Part shown: positions 19,686 through 27,603 of the stretch, piece after piece
Layout: each line of letters opens with the position of its first letter
Position numbering within the stretch: position 1 is the first letter of the stretch
NCBI RefSeq assembly: GCF_001697225.1
Contig: NZ_CP014671.1
Coordinates: forward strand, 1,364,001-1,428,000
Length of the DNA: 64,000 nt
Direction: 5' to 3'
From: Immundisolibacter cernigliae
Lineage (GTDB): Bacteria > Pseudomonadota > Gammaproteobacteria > Immundisolibacterales > Immundisolibacteraceae
Translations under genes and position numbers: made by a program
The notes under the pieces: model-generated
What the model was told of the DNA's origin: nothing
Seen by the model: the letters and a program-made list of their open reading frames with translations, nothing else
The model's database searches: none

Positions 19686-20204
19686 CTACTGCTCGATGCC
19701 GGTGGACGTGATGAGCACCGGGTAGTGGCGCAGGCCCAGGCGCTGGCCCAGGTCGTCGCCGGAGGCCGGCGAGAGGGTCAGGCCGGGAGCCAGCCTGCGC
19801 AGCGCCGTCAGCGCGGCCATCGACTCCACGTTGACCACCAGGCCCACGGCCTGCAGCTCTCGCAGCGCCGCCTGCCGCTGCCGCAGCCAGGCGCGCGAAC
19901 GCTCGTCGTCGCCGATCAGGAACAGCGCCGTCAGGCCCGGCGCCCGGATGACGCGGCGCTGCACCTCGCCCGGCGACAGTTGCGTCGAGCACACCGGCAG
20001 CATGGCGGCTTCGGCGTCGGCCGCGTTGCCCGCGCGAAGGGCTGGCATCGGGGCCGGCGGCGTGGCCTGATCCGGCTGAGGATTCAGCGACTGGTAGTAC
20101 GGCAGCGCGGAGTCGCCGCCGCGGTCTTCGACGACGATCAGCGGCGCGGAGACGGTGGTCGTGGACAGCAGCCCGATGGCGGCGATGAGGACGGTGTGGT
20201 TCAT
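19686..20204 (-). CDS. PFL_4695-type (TIGR03765) ICE protein
   Basis: A 172-residue protein starting MNHTVLIAAIGLL with a cleavable signal peptide, so it should be exported. The conserved region has QRRVIRAPGLTALFLIGDD and ends LGLRHYPVLITSTGIEQ, which resembles TIGR03765 proteins. It overlaps the lytic transglycosylase gene by four bases. Exact role in conjugation unknown; periplasmic location is inferred. Confidence 0.82.
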   Translation of the reverse strand: MNHTVLIAAIGLLSTTTVSAPLIVVEDRGGDSALPYYQSLNPQPDQATPPAPMPALRAGNAADAEAAMLPVCSTQLSPGEVQRRVIRAPGLTALFLIGDDERSRAWLRQRQAALRELQAVGLVVNVESMAALTALRRLAPGLTLSPASGDDLGQRLGLRHYPVLITSTGIEQ

Positions 20205-20821
20205 GGCGTGGTGGCCTGGAGGGTTGGAACGGGAACGCCGGGGTCGATCACGCGGGTCAGGTGCCGATGCACACTGCGCCGGTAGCGCGCCGCGGGTGCC
20301 CCGCCGGCGGGCCGGTGGTAGCGGCCGATGGCAAGCAGCCAGTCCTCGCCCGGCGTGTGCTGTTCGCGCAGGATTTCCGCAGCGATGGCGAGGTTGCGGT
20401 ACGGGTCCAGCAGATCGCAGGGCTGCGTGTAGCGATGCGTGTGGTAGCCGAGATTGACTTGGCCAAGGCCGGCGTCGATGCGATTGGCCGGCGTGTGGGC
20501 GAACGCACGGTGCAGCCCCGCGCAGGCCTCGGCGCGGGTGGCATAGCGCTGCGGTGTGCCGGCGACGTTGAGCGTCCACGGCCAGGGGATCAGGCGCCCG
20601 CGCAGCATGGCGCCGCTCTCCTGCAAGGCCACCGCGTACAGCACCGCCGCCGGCACGTCTGCACGATGCGCCGCCAGTTGATAGGCCGGCGGCGGGACTT
20701 CCCGCGCCAGGGCGGCCAACGCCCAGCCGCCGGTGGTGAGCAGCAGCACGGCGCTGGCGCAGCGGATGGCGACGCGGGACGGCCGACGCTCCCGGCCCGG
20801 AGCACCTATTGCCGCTGCCAT
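20201..20821 (-). CDS. Lytic transglycosylase (SLT domain) of the ICE transfer operon
   Basis: A 206-residue exported protein. After a basic N terminus and hydrophobic signal segment comes the SLT-like domain: VALQESGAMLRGRLIPWPW with the catalytic Glu (near residue 70), then DAGLGQVNLGYHTHRY and EDWLLAIGRYHRP. It should cut peptidoglycan to let the mating channel pass, the role of VirB1-type enzymes. It overlaps the TIGR03759 gene by 16 bp and the next gene by four. Confidence 0.88.
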   Translation of the reverse strand: MAAAIGAPGRERRPSRVAIRCASAVLLLTTGGWALAALAREVPPPAYQLAAHRADVPAAVLYAVALQESGAMLRGRLIPWPWTLNVAGTPQRYATRAEACAGLHRAFAHTPANRIDAGLGQVNLGYHTHRYTQPCDLLDPYRNLAIAAEILREQHTPGEDWLLAIGRYHRPAGGAPAARYRRSVHRHLTRVIDPGVPVPTLQATTP

Positions 20822-21525
20822 TGGCCGTTCACCTCGCGCACCACGGCCGGCAGCTCGCCGGGCAGGCCGAGCGACAGCCAGCGCCCCGCATCGTGGTTGA
20901 GCGTGATGGTGCGGGCGCGCACCCTGGCGGTGTCGATGCCCGCCCGGGTGGCCCACTGCCGGATGCGCGCGTCGTCCTGACGGCTGCCGACCATGTAGAG
21001 GTCGAAGGCCGTGCCGGCCGCCTGCAACTGCCGCACGCGCTGCGCGCACGGTGCGCAGTCGGCCTTGACGAAGACCGCCAGGCGCCCGGAGCCGGTGTTG
21101 CCGGCACCCGGCACCTTGGCGCCGGGAAGGCTCACGCGCGGCTGGCCGGGAAACAGGCGCTGCCACGCCGCGTCATAGGCCCGCTGGTAGGCCAGCGTCT
21201 TGCCGACGCGCCGGGCCTCGGCCTGCACCTGGAGTTCGGCGTAGCGCCTGCGCTCCTCCTCGCTGCGGGCCTCGATGCCCAGCGCCGTGAGCGGATCGAG
21301 CCGGGGCGAATAGACCCCGAGCGGCCCCTGCATCAGTTGCCGGTAACGCGCCCACTCCTCGGAGCGAAGCCCCCACTCACGCGCCTGCCTCTCGTCGAGC
21401 GCGGCATCCGCGCCCGGCTGCACCTGGGCGGGCACCATGCGCGAGTTCGTCACCGCGGCCGGCTGGGCGGATGCGCCGAAAGCGGCGAACAGGACGACGG
21501 CAGCGAGCAACGACCGCAGGTTCAT
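20806..21525 (-). CDS. TIGR03759-type ICE protein
   Basis: A 239-residue protein with a signal peptide (LLAAVVLFAAFGASAQ). A TIGR03759-like middle part (WARYRQLMQGPLGVYSPRLD) is followed by a thioredoxin-like C-terminal half with VFVKADCAPCAQRVRQL. The CAPC pair suggests a periplasmic thiol-active fold. It may assist disulfide formation or assembly of the channel (inference). Confidence 0.87.
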   Translation of the reverse strand: MNLRSLLAAVVLFAAFGASAQPAAVTNSRMVPAQVQPGADAALDERQAREWGLRSEEWARYRQLMQGPLGVYSPRLDPLTALGIEARSEEERRRYAELQVQAEARRVGKTLAYQRAYDAAWQRLFPGQPRVSLPGAKVPGAGNTGSGRLAVFVKADCAPCAQRVRQLQAAGTAFDLYMVGSRQDDARIRQWATRAGIDTARVRARTITLNHDAGRWLSLGLPGELPAVVREVNGQWQRQ

Positions 21526-21534
21526 GGCGACCTC

Positions 21535-22182
21535 CTACGGCACCGCGATGCGCTGCGTCTCGCCGTTCACCTGGAACACGCCCGCCTGCGCCTCGATGGA
21601 CTGCAGTTGCCAGTCGCCCTCGACATCGCCCTCGCGCAGCAGCCGGGCGCCCGCGAGCGAGGCCGCGGCGGTGGAGGTGATCGACAGAAAGCGCTCGCCT
21701 CCCCGCAGCTCCACGCCGAGCACCCGGAACGGCGGCTCCGGCACCTTGGGCTTCGTCGCAACCGGAGCACTCGGGCGAGCGGCTGATGCCATCTGCCGGG
21801 TCTTCTCCAGGCGGGTCTCGATTCCGTTCACGCGCGCCTGCAGCGTCTGCAGGTCGACGGCCAGGGCCCTCGTCTGGTCGGCCGCTTCGAGGCGCGTCAT
21901 CCGTTCGTCCAGCGCCTGCCGCGCGGTGGCGAATTCGGCCTGGCTGATCGGCGCCGGCCGGCGCTTGTCCGCATCGGTCTGTCGTTCGAGATCGGCCACG
22001 CGCAGGGCCAGCGCATTGACCTGCGCATCCTGTGCGCTGCCCTGGGTCTGCTCAGCGAGCCGCGACAGGCCGACGCTGTTGATGAGTGCCACGGCACTGA
22101 TGAGCAGCAGCCAGAAGGCCGCGGCGACCTTGAGCCAACGCGTGCGGGAATTGCGCTCGGATGGCGCCTGGGGAAAGGTCAT
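21535..22182 (-). CDS. Conserved ICE protein of unknown function, membrane-anchored coiled coil
   Basis: A 215-residue protein with one N-terminal transmembrane segment (about residues 18-38), a long coiled-coil-like region (about 45-140) and a C-terminal globular part (FRVLGVELRGGERFLSI). The domain order resembles inner-membrane pilus or secretion assembly proteins. I do not recognise a named family. It overlaps the PilL-N gene by four bases and belongs to the same operon. Confidence 0.7.
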   Translation of the reverse strand: MTFPQAPSERNSRTRWLKVAAAFWLLLISAVALINSVGLSRLAEQTQGSAQDAQVNALALRVADLERQTDADKRRPAPISQAEFATARQALDERMTRLEAADQTRALAVDLQTLQARVNGIETRLEKTRQMASAARPSAPVATKPKVPEPPFRVLGVELRGGERFLSITSTAAASLAGARLLREGDVEGDWQLQSIEAQAGVFQVNGETQRIAVP

Positions 22183-22727
22183 GGCTGCATCTCCTCGGGC
22201 CGGTCGACGTCCGGCACGGGCGTGGCGGCGCCGGGCGGGTTGGCGGAAAGGAAGGTGGGAGCACCGTGCCGGCTGAAGCAGACCTGGCGGGTGACGTCAT
22301 CCACCGACAGCTCCCAGGCGGGGCCGGCAAGGGTCAGCAAGGCATCGCACAGCATCAGCGGACCCAGGCGCAGGTGTGCGGCAGGCAGCGGCAGCGCGTA
22401 GAGCGTGGCGGCCTCGGGCGCATCGCAGAGCCGGTAGCCGGAGCGCAGTAACACGTGGCGCATGGCATCGCCCACGCTGGCATCGAGCATGGGCGGAATC
22501 GAGACCTCCACCGCCTGCTGCAAGAGATCACGCTGCGCGGGCTCCGGCACCAGCTCGACCAGCGTGTAGCGGCCGTAGCGGGCCACGGGTACCAGTCGCT
22601 GCTCCGAAGCTGGCTCGGCGGGCGGCGCTTCTATGTGGTCAGGGGTGGCCGGTGTCGTCGTGCAGCCGGACAGCAGGCCGCCAAGCACGGCGAAGATGCA
22701 GAGGAAACGAGGCAAAGACGGCGGCAT
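22179..22727 (-). CDS. PilL N-terminal domain lipoprotein (TIGR03748-type)
   Basis: A 182-residue lipoprotein: MPPSLPRFLCIFAVLG leads to a lipobox LLSGCTTT, so Cys about residue 21 should be acylated. The mature part has RYGRYTLVELVPEPAQRDLL, SVGDAMRHVLLRSGYRLC and PLAAHLRLGPLMLCDALLTL, the pattern of TIGR03748/PilL N-terminal proteins. It is the first gene of this transfer block. The start at 22727 is preferred over 22739 because the lipoprotein signal begins there. Confidence 0.85.
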   Translation of the reverse strand: MPPSLPRFLCIFAVLGGLLSGCTTTPATPDHIEAPPAEPASEQRLVPVARYGRYTLVELVPEPAQRDLLQQAVEVSIPPMLDASVGDAMRHVLLRSGYRLCDAPEAATLYALPLPAAHLRLGPLMLCDALLTLAGPAWELSVDDVTRQVCFSRHGAPTFLSANPPGAATPVPDVDRPEEMQP

Positions 22728-23040
22728 GTGGCACCCCACGGTGGCGGGATGCCTTCACCTTTGCAGAAACGTGCTGCGCGGGATGCCGGAAATCCGAAAC
22801 GCGCGGCGCCCCATTTCCCAAGGGAGGGGCACATATCAATCAGCCAGCATGACTGGCTCGCTGCTGGGCGGGAACTGCGACGATGGATCTATAGCGGCTG
22901 GAAAGTGCTGCCGGGGCTGGTAGCTCGGCGGGAGGCAGGGCAACGTTCTTTCTCACATAGACGGAAGACAGCTGTCATCGAATCATCGCCAAGAGGCCAA
23001 TGGCGACAACGACGCCAATGACGCCTGAAACAGCGAGAGC
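22728..23040. other. Junction between ICE core and metal-resistance insert
   Basis: No complete gene. On the minus strand 22975-23040 reads as the end of a membrane protein (GVIGVVVAIGLLAMIR, then stop), out of frame with the transporter upstream, so it is probably a remnant. A short hairpin AGCCAG/CTGGCT lies near 22840-22860. The left edge of the metal insert must lie in this interval, but no direct repeat marking it was found. Confidence 0.45.
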
Positions 23041-23658
23041 TCATGCGGTCGGCGGGGTCGATTCGGTGCGGGCCTGGCGGGCATCGCCGAGGATTTCGAC
23101 GGCTTCCTTGATCACGTACAGGCCGATCAGCGTGCCGATGAAGAAGTCGGGGTATGGCGAGCCGAGCCAGAGCACCAGGATGCCGGCGAGGATGACACCG
23201 AAGTTGGCCACGACGTCGGCGCGGGTGAACAGCCAGGTCGCGCGCAAATGTACTTCGCCCGACTTCAAGGGCGAGAGCATGCGCAGCACGGTCACGTTGA
23301 CCGCCAGCGACAGTAGCGCCGTGCCGATCATCCAGCCGCTGAGTGGCTCGGCGCCGTGGATCACTCGTCTGCCCACTTCCACCAGCACGCCGAGGCCCAA
23401 CACCAGCAGCACGCTGCCGCTCAGCCACGCGGCGTTGGCTTTGAAGCGGGTGGTCCGGCCGATGGCAATCAAGCCGATCGCATACGCGGTGGCGTCGGAC
23501 AGCATGTCCAGTGCATCGGCAAGCAGGCCCGTGGATTGCGCAATCCAACCGGCTATGCCGCCGATGATGGCCATCGCGGCATTGAGCGCTAATGCGATAC
23601 GCAGTACGCGCTGCTCCTGCGCGTTCTTCGCCTCGTGGTGGCAGCCGCAATCGCTCAT
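23041..23658 (-). CDS. Cation diffusion facilitator (CDF) transporter
   Basis: A 205-residue membrane protein with about six helices. Metal-site motifs are ADALDMLSDA in TM2 and TRADVVANFGVILAG in TM5. The N terminus has a Cys/His cluster (CGCHHE) that may bind metal. The usual cytoplasmic domain is absent, as in short CDFs of lead/zinc islands. It would export divalent metal by proton antiport. It is last in the minus-strand metal operon and touches the DUF3703 stop. Confidence 0.85.
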   Translation of the reverse strand: MSDCGCHHEAKNAQEQRVLRIALALNAAMAIIGGIAGWIAQSTGLLADALDMLSDATAYAIGLIAIGRTTRFKANAAWLSGSVLLVLGLGVLVEVGRRVIHGAEPLSGWMIGTALLSLAVNVTVLRMLSPLKSGEVHLRATWLFTRADVVANFGVILAGILVLWLGSPYPDFFIGTLIGLYVIKEAVEILGDARQARTESTPPTA

Positions 23659-24044
23659 CAAGTGTTCTCCAGATACGGGCGCAGTTCGGGAGAAATGGGC
23701 ATGATGCGCAGCGCGCCGACACGAGCCCCGCCCGTGTTGCCCCGGGGCATGCACAACCAGGTGAACAGCGCAGCGGCTAGCAGGCGTGGGACCTGGCCGA
23801 CCATCTCACGCCGATCACCAAAGCGGAGGCCCCAGCGCAGGAATGCCCAATGGCTGCGCACGTGGGCGTTCGTGCGCGACTGCGCCAGGACATGGGCTTG
23901 CTCGAACAACGTGTAGGCATGCTCGGCTTGGCCGGCATGGAGCGTGCGATATCCCTCGGCCAAGCGCCCGGCGAAAGCCCGCTTTCGGGCGTCGGCTGGC
24001 GTTGCGAACGGCCACAGCAATTGCGCGGCATAGCCGAGCGGCAT
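23658..24044 (-). CDS. DUF3703 protein
   Basis: About 128 residues from MPLGYAAQLLWPF; helical, with HVRSHWAFLRWGLRFGDRREMVGQ and a hydrophobic segment LLAAALFTWLCMPRGNTGG. DUF3703 proteins occur next to CDF transporters in metal-resistance clusters; their role is unknown. The frame is open further upstream, but only because a sterol-desaturase remnant abuts it. The start is therefore set at the first ATG of the DUF3703 part. Confidence 0.7.
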   Translation of the reverse strand: MPLGYAAQLLWPFATPADARKRAFAGRLAEGYRTLHAGQAEHAYTLFEQAHVLAQSRTNAHVRSHWAFLRWGLRFGDRREMVGQVPRLLAAALFTWLCMPRGNTGGARVGALRIMPISPELRPYLENT

Positions 24045-24062
24045 CGTTTCTTCGCGCAGACC

Positions 24063-24342
24063 CACGGCATCGGCCGGCCAGCAGCGCCAGATTGGCCAGG
24101 CCGTGCAGGACATCGGCGCGCAGGTCGCCGTGATCGCGCAGCCAGTCGCGCTCGTAGGGCTGCAGCCGTTCGAGCAGCGCGACGATGGCGATGCCCACCG
24201 CCGCTATCGCCGCCAGCGTGGGCCATGCCGGCAGCGCGCCGTACGCGACCGCACCGGCCGCACCGGCCGCACCGGCCGCGCCGACCGTTGGCAGCATCAC
24301 CGCAGGGTAGCTGCCGTATCGGATCCATTGGTCAAGTTGCAT
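24063..24342 (-). pseudogene. N-terminal remnant of a sterol desaturase-family gene
   Basis: From MQLDQWIRYGSYPAVM the frame encodes a hydrophobic stretch and LERLQPYERDWLRDHGDL, then DVLHGLANLALLAG, typical of the start of sterol desaturase/fatty acid hydroxylase proteins in metal islands. After about 93 residues the similarity stops and the DNA passes into DUF3703. The His-rich catalytic part is missing, so the gene is dead. AAGGA precedes the ATG. Confidence 0.6.
24245..24283. repeat. Short 9-bp tandem repeat inside the desaturase remnant
   Basis: Three to four head-to-tail copies of CACCGGCCG encode a GAAGAAGAA run in the remnant. Simple-sequence expansion of this kind is tolerated in a non-functional gene. 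Confidence 0.6.
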
Positions 24343-24343
24343 G

Positions 24344-24821
24344 TCAGGTTCCTTCTCGAACATTGCACCGTTTCGCGCCTGCGTCACGCGGGATCGCGTC
24401 GGGCGTCGCATGCCAGTCGCGCCATGCGCCTGTCAGCACGTGCGTGGCCGTCTGCAGGAACAGCACGGCGATCAGCGCGCCGATGACGAGATCCGGCCAG
24501 GCGCTGTCGAGCCAGGCGACTAGGCCGGCCGCGACGATCACGCCGGGGTCATTGACCAGATCGTTTGAGGAAGACTGCGCCACTGCGCTGGCGCAGGCTC
24601 CCGCCGATGACCCACAGACTCAGGGCGTACACCAGCGCGTCACCGAGGCTGTCGAGCGAGTCGGCCTGCAATGCACTCGAATCGGCCCACCAACCCGCGC
24701 CGAACTCGCCGGCAAACAGCAGCACATTGATCGCTAGCACGATCCACAGCACCCGGCGACGGGCGTTGTCGCTGTTCCGGCTCAGCGATGTGGCTGTGTG
24801 ATCGCAGTTGCATCCGCTCAT
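24344..24821 (-). pseudogene. CDF transporter gene with internal deletion
   Basis: The N-terminal part (24821 down to about 24570) reads MSGCNCDHTATSL and includes ADSSALQADSLDSLGDA, a CDF metal site. It then leaves frame after SLWVIGGSLRQRSG. The C-terminal part (about 24583-24344) continues in another frame from NDLVNDPGVIVAAGLVAWL to the end. The two parts cover about 155 residues, whereas the intact neighbour has 205, so about 50 residues including a helix pair are lost along with the frame. Confidence 0.75.
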
Positions 24822-24832
24822 GCTCGGCTCCC

Positions 24833-26797
24833 TTATTTCAACTTCGTTGGCTTGACCGCATGCGCCAGCACCTGCGCAGAGCGCGTGTTGACGATGAAGC
24901 AGACGATCGCCACCGTCGCCACTAACAATTGCGCCAGCAACGATTGCCAAGACGGATAGACACCGAGCCACTCGATACGCGGCACGGCGATCAACGCTTG
25001 TGGCACCCAGCCGGCCTCCTGCAGCGCCGCCACGCCCTTGCCGACCAGCACCACCGCCAGCACGGCGATCAGGATCGAACTGACCGAAAAGAAGCGGCTG
25101 ATCGGGAGGCGCCTGCTTATGCGCAGCAGCCAGTACGCCACACCAGCCAGTACCACGATGCCCGCCACCAGACCCGCCACGATTGCGGTAGCGGCGGCGG
25201 GACTCCACATCGCGATATAGAACAGCATGGTCTCGAAGACCTCGCGATAGACCGCGACGAAGGCCAGCAGGAACAGGAAGATCGCCGAGCGACGCGTCAG
25301 TGCCGCCGACACCCTGGCGTGCAGGTACTGCTGCCAGCGCCCCGCCAGGCTCTTGCCGTGCATCCAGATGCCCACGCTGAGCAGCACCGCGGCGGCGAAC
25401 AGCCCCGACACACCCTCGGTGACCTCGCGGTTGGCGCCGCTGATGTCGACCAGATAAGTCGCCACCGCCCAGGTCGCGGCACCAGCCAGCAGGGCGACCA
25501 CCCAGCCGGCATGCACGTAGGGCAGCACTTCCTGGCGTTCGGCCTTGCGCAGGAACGCGATCATGCCGATCACGATCAGCAGCGCTTCCAGACCCTCGCG
25601 CAGCAGGATGGTGAAGCTTCCGAGGAAGGCCGTCACGGGATCCGTGTGCGTGGCCTGCAGCACGGCCTCGGCACGATCGAACAACGCGGTGACCACCTCG
25701 GCTTGCGCCGACACCGCGGCGGCCGGTTCACGGCGCCCGATCTGCGCGCGGAACTGGGCCATCGCCGTTTCCAGCTCGCGCAGCAGGGGAGCATCGCGCG
25801 TGGCCAACGTGGGCTCGACGGGCTCGATGCCATCCAGATATGCCGACAGTGCCAGCGACTGCGCCCCTGCCGCATCGCCGGAGATGTAGGCGCGCAGACT
25901 GACGGCCAGGCGCTGCCGCGCCAGTGCCAGGGGCGCCGCGGCTTGGCCAGACGCCTCCGTGATCGCCTGCGGTTGCGATCGCACATATGCCAACAACTCC
26001 CGGGCTTGCGTGGCGCCCACCGTTCGGGCCAACTCGGCTTCGCGGGTGCGGGTGAGCACCTCCGGCGTCGGGATCTGGTCGCGCAGTTGGGCGTTTTGCC
26101 GCCACCGCGTCTCTCCGGCGCGGCGAATTTGGGGCGAATACGCCATGCCGCCGACATAGAAAGCGAGTGCCCAGCGGTCGGCTTCGGACAACTGCGGAAA
26201 CCCCGCCATGGCCGTGCCAGCGACTCCCTGTGAGATCACCTCGTACAGGGCCAGTGGTGTGCGCTGCGCGGCGCGGTCGGCGTCGGTGAATGCGATCGGC
26301 GGCGGGTCGAGGCCGGCGGCCGCTGGACCATCGCCGTGCCCCGTTGAGCCGTGGCAGGCCGCGCATTGTTGGGCATACAGGGGAGCCGCTCGGGCCGGGC
26401 TGGGTGGCGAGGCCGGTACCGCGCCGATCGGGTAATTCGCAAGCAGACCGTCGGCCAGTTGGCGGGCGAGCGACGCGACCTGCGCGGGCTCGGCCTTGGC
26501 GGCGATCGCCGCACCCAGCCGGTCGGCCTCTGCCTGCAGCACCGGCTGTTCCGGCGTAACCGGCAGTGCCGCCAACTGGGACCGCACCGCGGTGGCGAAC
26601 TCCTGCATCTCGGCGTATTCGCCGGCGTCGGCGATCCGGCCAGCCTGCACCGCGCCGGCATAGTCCACTGCGATGTAGTCGAGCATCTGCCAGGTTTGGC
26701 GCGGGTCCGCCGCCGCAGGCTCGGCCGCGCCCGCTGGCGCCAGCCCCGAGAGGATGGAGAACAGGCAAAAACGCATCAGGGCAGCGAGCCACGGCAT
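24833..26797 (-). CDS. pbrT: Cytochrome c-FTR1 fusion permease, PbrT-like
   Basis: A 654-residue protein. A signal peptide (FCLFSILSGLAPAGAA) leads to a periplasmic cytochrome c-like domain with heme motif CAACHG (near residue 143) and a possible Met ligand in GTAMAGFPQL. The C-terminal half is an FTR1-type permease with seven helices and both family motifs, REGLEAL (near residue 390) and REVFETM. PbrT homologues import Pb(II) or iron. The divergent MerR regulator and CDF neighbours support a lead-resistance (pbr-type) role. Confidence 0.85.
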   Translation of the reverse strand: MPWLAALMRFCLFSILSGLAPAGAAEPAAADPRQTWQMLDYIAVDYAGAVQAGRIADAGEYAEMQEFATAVRSQLAALPVTPEQPVLQAEADRLGAAIAAKAEPAQVASLARQLADGLLANYPIGAVPASPPSPARAAPLYAQQCAACHGSTGHGDGPAAAGLDPPPIAFTDADRAAQRTPLALYEVISQGVAGTAMAGFPQLSEADRWALAFYVGGMAYSPQIRRAGETRWRQNAQLRDQIPTPEVLTRTREAELARTVGATQARELLAYVRSQPQAITEASGQAAAPLALARQRLAVSLRAYISGDAAGAQSLALSAYLDGIEPVEPTLATRDAPLLRELETAMAQFRAQIGRREPAAAVSAQAEVVTALFDRAEAVLQATHTDPVTAFLGSFTILLREGLEALLIVIGMIAFLRKAERQEVLPYVHAGWVVALLAGAATWAVATYLVDISGANREVTEGVSGLFAAAVLLSVGIWMHGKSLAGRWQQYLHARVSAALTRRSAIFLFLLAFVAVYREVFETMLFYIAMWSPAAATAIVAGLVAGIVVLAGVAYWLLRISRRLPISRFFSVSSILIAVLAVVLVGKGVAALQEAGWVPQALIAVPRIEWLGVYPSWQSLLAQLLVATVAIVCFIVNTRSAQVLAHAVKPTKLK

Positions 26798-26841
26798 ACA
26801 GACGACATCCGGAAAGACCGGTTTGCACCGACGAAAATGTC

Positions 26842-26872
26842 AGCGTAACGTCCGTAGCAGCTACAGAGTCAA
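26842..26872 (-). promoter_or_regulatory. MerR-type promoter/operator of the pbrT-like operon
   Basis: On the minus strand, -35 TTGACT (26872-26867) and -10-like TACGCT (26847-26842) are 19 bp apart, the overlong spacing that MerR-family activators correct. A dyad CTGTAGC/GCTACGG fills the spacer. The start TTGACTCT resembles the known pbr promoter. The regulator's Shine-Dalgarno sequence (AAGGGG, 26871-26876) touches the -35 box. Confidence 0.75.
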
Positions 26873-26882
26873 GGGGATGCGA

Positions 26883-27314
26883 ATGAAAATCAGTGACGCG
26901 GCAGCCGCGAGCGGCTGCCACTTGGAAACCATTCGTTACTACGAGCGCGTCGGGCTCATGCCGCGACCGGCGCGCACGGCCAGCGGCTATCGGGCCTACA
27001 GCCCGACCGACGTCGATCGCCTGCACTTCATCAGCCGCGGCCGCAATCTAGGGTTCAGCCTCGAGGAAATCCGCAGCCTGCTGCGCTTGGACGACGATCC
27101 GTCGATGAGCTGCAGCGATGTGGATGCGATCGCGCGCAGCCATCTGTCCGATATTCAGTGCCGCGTCACGGAGTTGCAGCGCATGGCGGCGGAACTGGAA
27201 CGGGTCATCGCCCAATGCGCCGGCGGCGAACGCGGTACCTGCACGATCCTGGGGGCTCTGAAGCAGAGCGGCGGTGAGAGATCGGGTTGCAGCGGTCCGG
27301 GGGCCTGCGCATGA
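26883..27314 (+). CDS. MerR-family metal regulator, PbrR/CadR-like
   Basis: A 143-residue regulator. The winged HTH has [18 protein letters not shown]. The metal site is suggested by Cys in [11 protein letters not shown] (near residue 78) and by [10 protein letters not shown] (near residues 113 and 121), the three-cysteine pattern of PbrR/CadR proteins. The C terminus is Cys-rich ([10 protein letters not shown]). The ATG at 26883 is chosen over 26877 because AAGGGG is seven bases upstream of it. The stop overlaps the next ORF by four bases. Confidence 0.88.
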   Translation: MKISDAAAASGCHLETIRYYERVGLMPRPARTASGYRAYSPTDVDRLHFISRGRNLGFSLEEIRSLLRLDDDPSMSCSDVDAIARSHLSDIQCRVTELQRMAAELERVIAQCAGGERGTCTILGALKQSGGERSGCSGPGACA

Positions 27315-27405
27315 CGATCGCGCAATGTCTGGAGGCCGCCACCCGAGTGAACACTCAGCGCAGCTATGCCTCCGCGCTGCGGCATTTCAAGGTCGAATGG
27401 GGGCG
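27311..27405 (+). pseudogene. 5' stub of a tyrosine recombinase (integrase) gene
   Basis: [20 protein letters not shown] followed by [11 protein letters not shown] resembles the SAM-like N-terminal domain of phage-type integrases. Similarity stops at about residue 31 and the frame enters intron-derived DNA. The ATG overlaps the MerR stop (ATGA), an arrangement suggesting the integrase travelled with the metal genes. The catalytic domain is absent. Confidence 0.65.
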
Positions 27406-27533
27406 GTCACTTGCCAGCAGCGCCGGACAGCGTTCTGCCTTCGGCTTCCTTCAGATTTCACCTCGCGGTGAACACCCTTGCCGGGTGAGTAGAGGACTTT
27501 CACCTCCGGGTGAGTGCGCCCTGCCGGGCGTAC
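27406..27533 (-). mobile_element. 5' fragment of a group II intron (class C-like domain I)
   Basis: On the minus strand from 27533 the sequence starts GTACGCCCGGC (consensus GUGYG) with a GCCCGGCAGGGC hairpin. The diagnostic GAGGTGAAAGTCCTCTAC follows, then TGAAATCTGAAGGAAGCCG and AAGGCAGAACGCTGTCC, the order seen in domain I of bacterial group II introns. It begins six bases after a terminator-like hairpin, the favoured target of class C introns. It is cut at about 27405 by the metal insert. The reverse transcriptase and domain V are missing. Confidence 0.65.
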
Positions 27534-27539
27534 GAACGA

Positions 27540-27555
27540 AAAGCCCGCGGGCTTT
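27540..27555 (-). terminator. Terminator-like palindrome downstream of the helicase gene
   Basis: AAAGCCC/GGGCTTT with a two-base centre, followed on the minus strand by TCGTTC. It is the second of two hairpins after the helicase stop and probably served as the intron's landing site. Confidence 0.6.
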
Positions 27556-27561
27556 GCTGAA

Positions 27562-27589
27562 GAAAGAAGCGGCCCCCGGAAGGGCCGCC
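27562..27589 (-). terminator. Rho-independent terminator of the helicase transcript
   Basis: GCGGCCC/GGGCCGC stem (27589-27570 on the minus strand) followed by TTCTTTCTT, starting 14 bases after the helicase stop codon. A classical hairpin plus T-rich tract. Confidence 0.8.
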
Positions 27590-27603
27590 AAGTCCAGCAA
27601 CGC

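Noticed and set aside
27460-27590. Row of short hairpins looking like a CRISPR or repeat array
   Set aside because: The units differ and have no regular spacers. They are better explained by two terminators and group II intron domain I stems.
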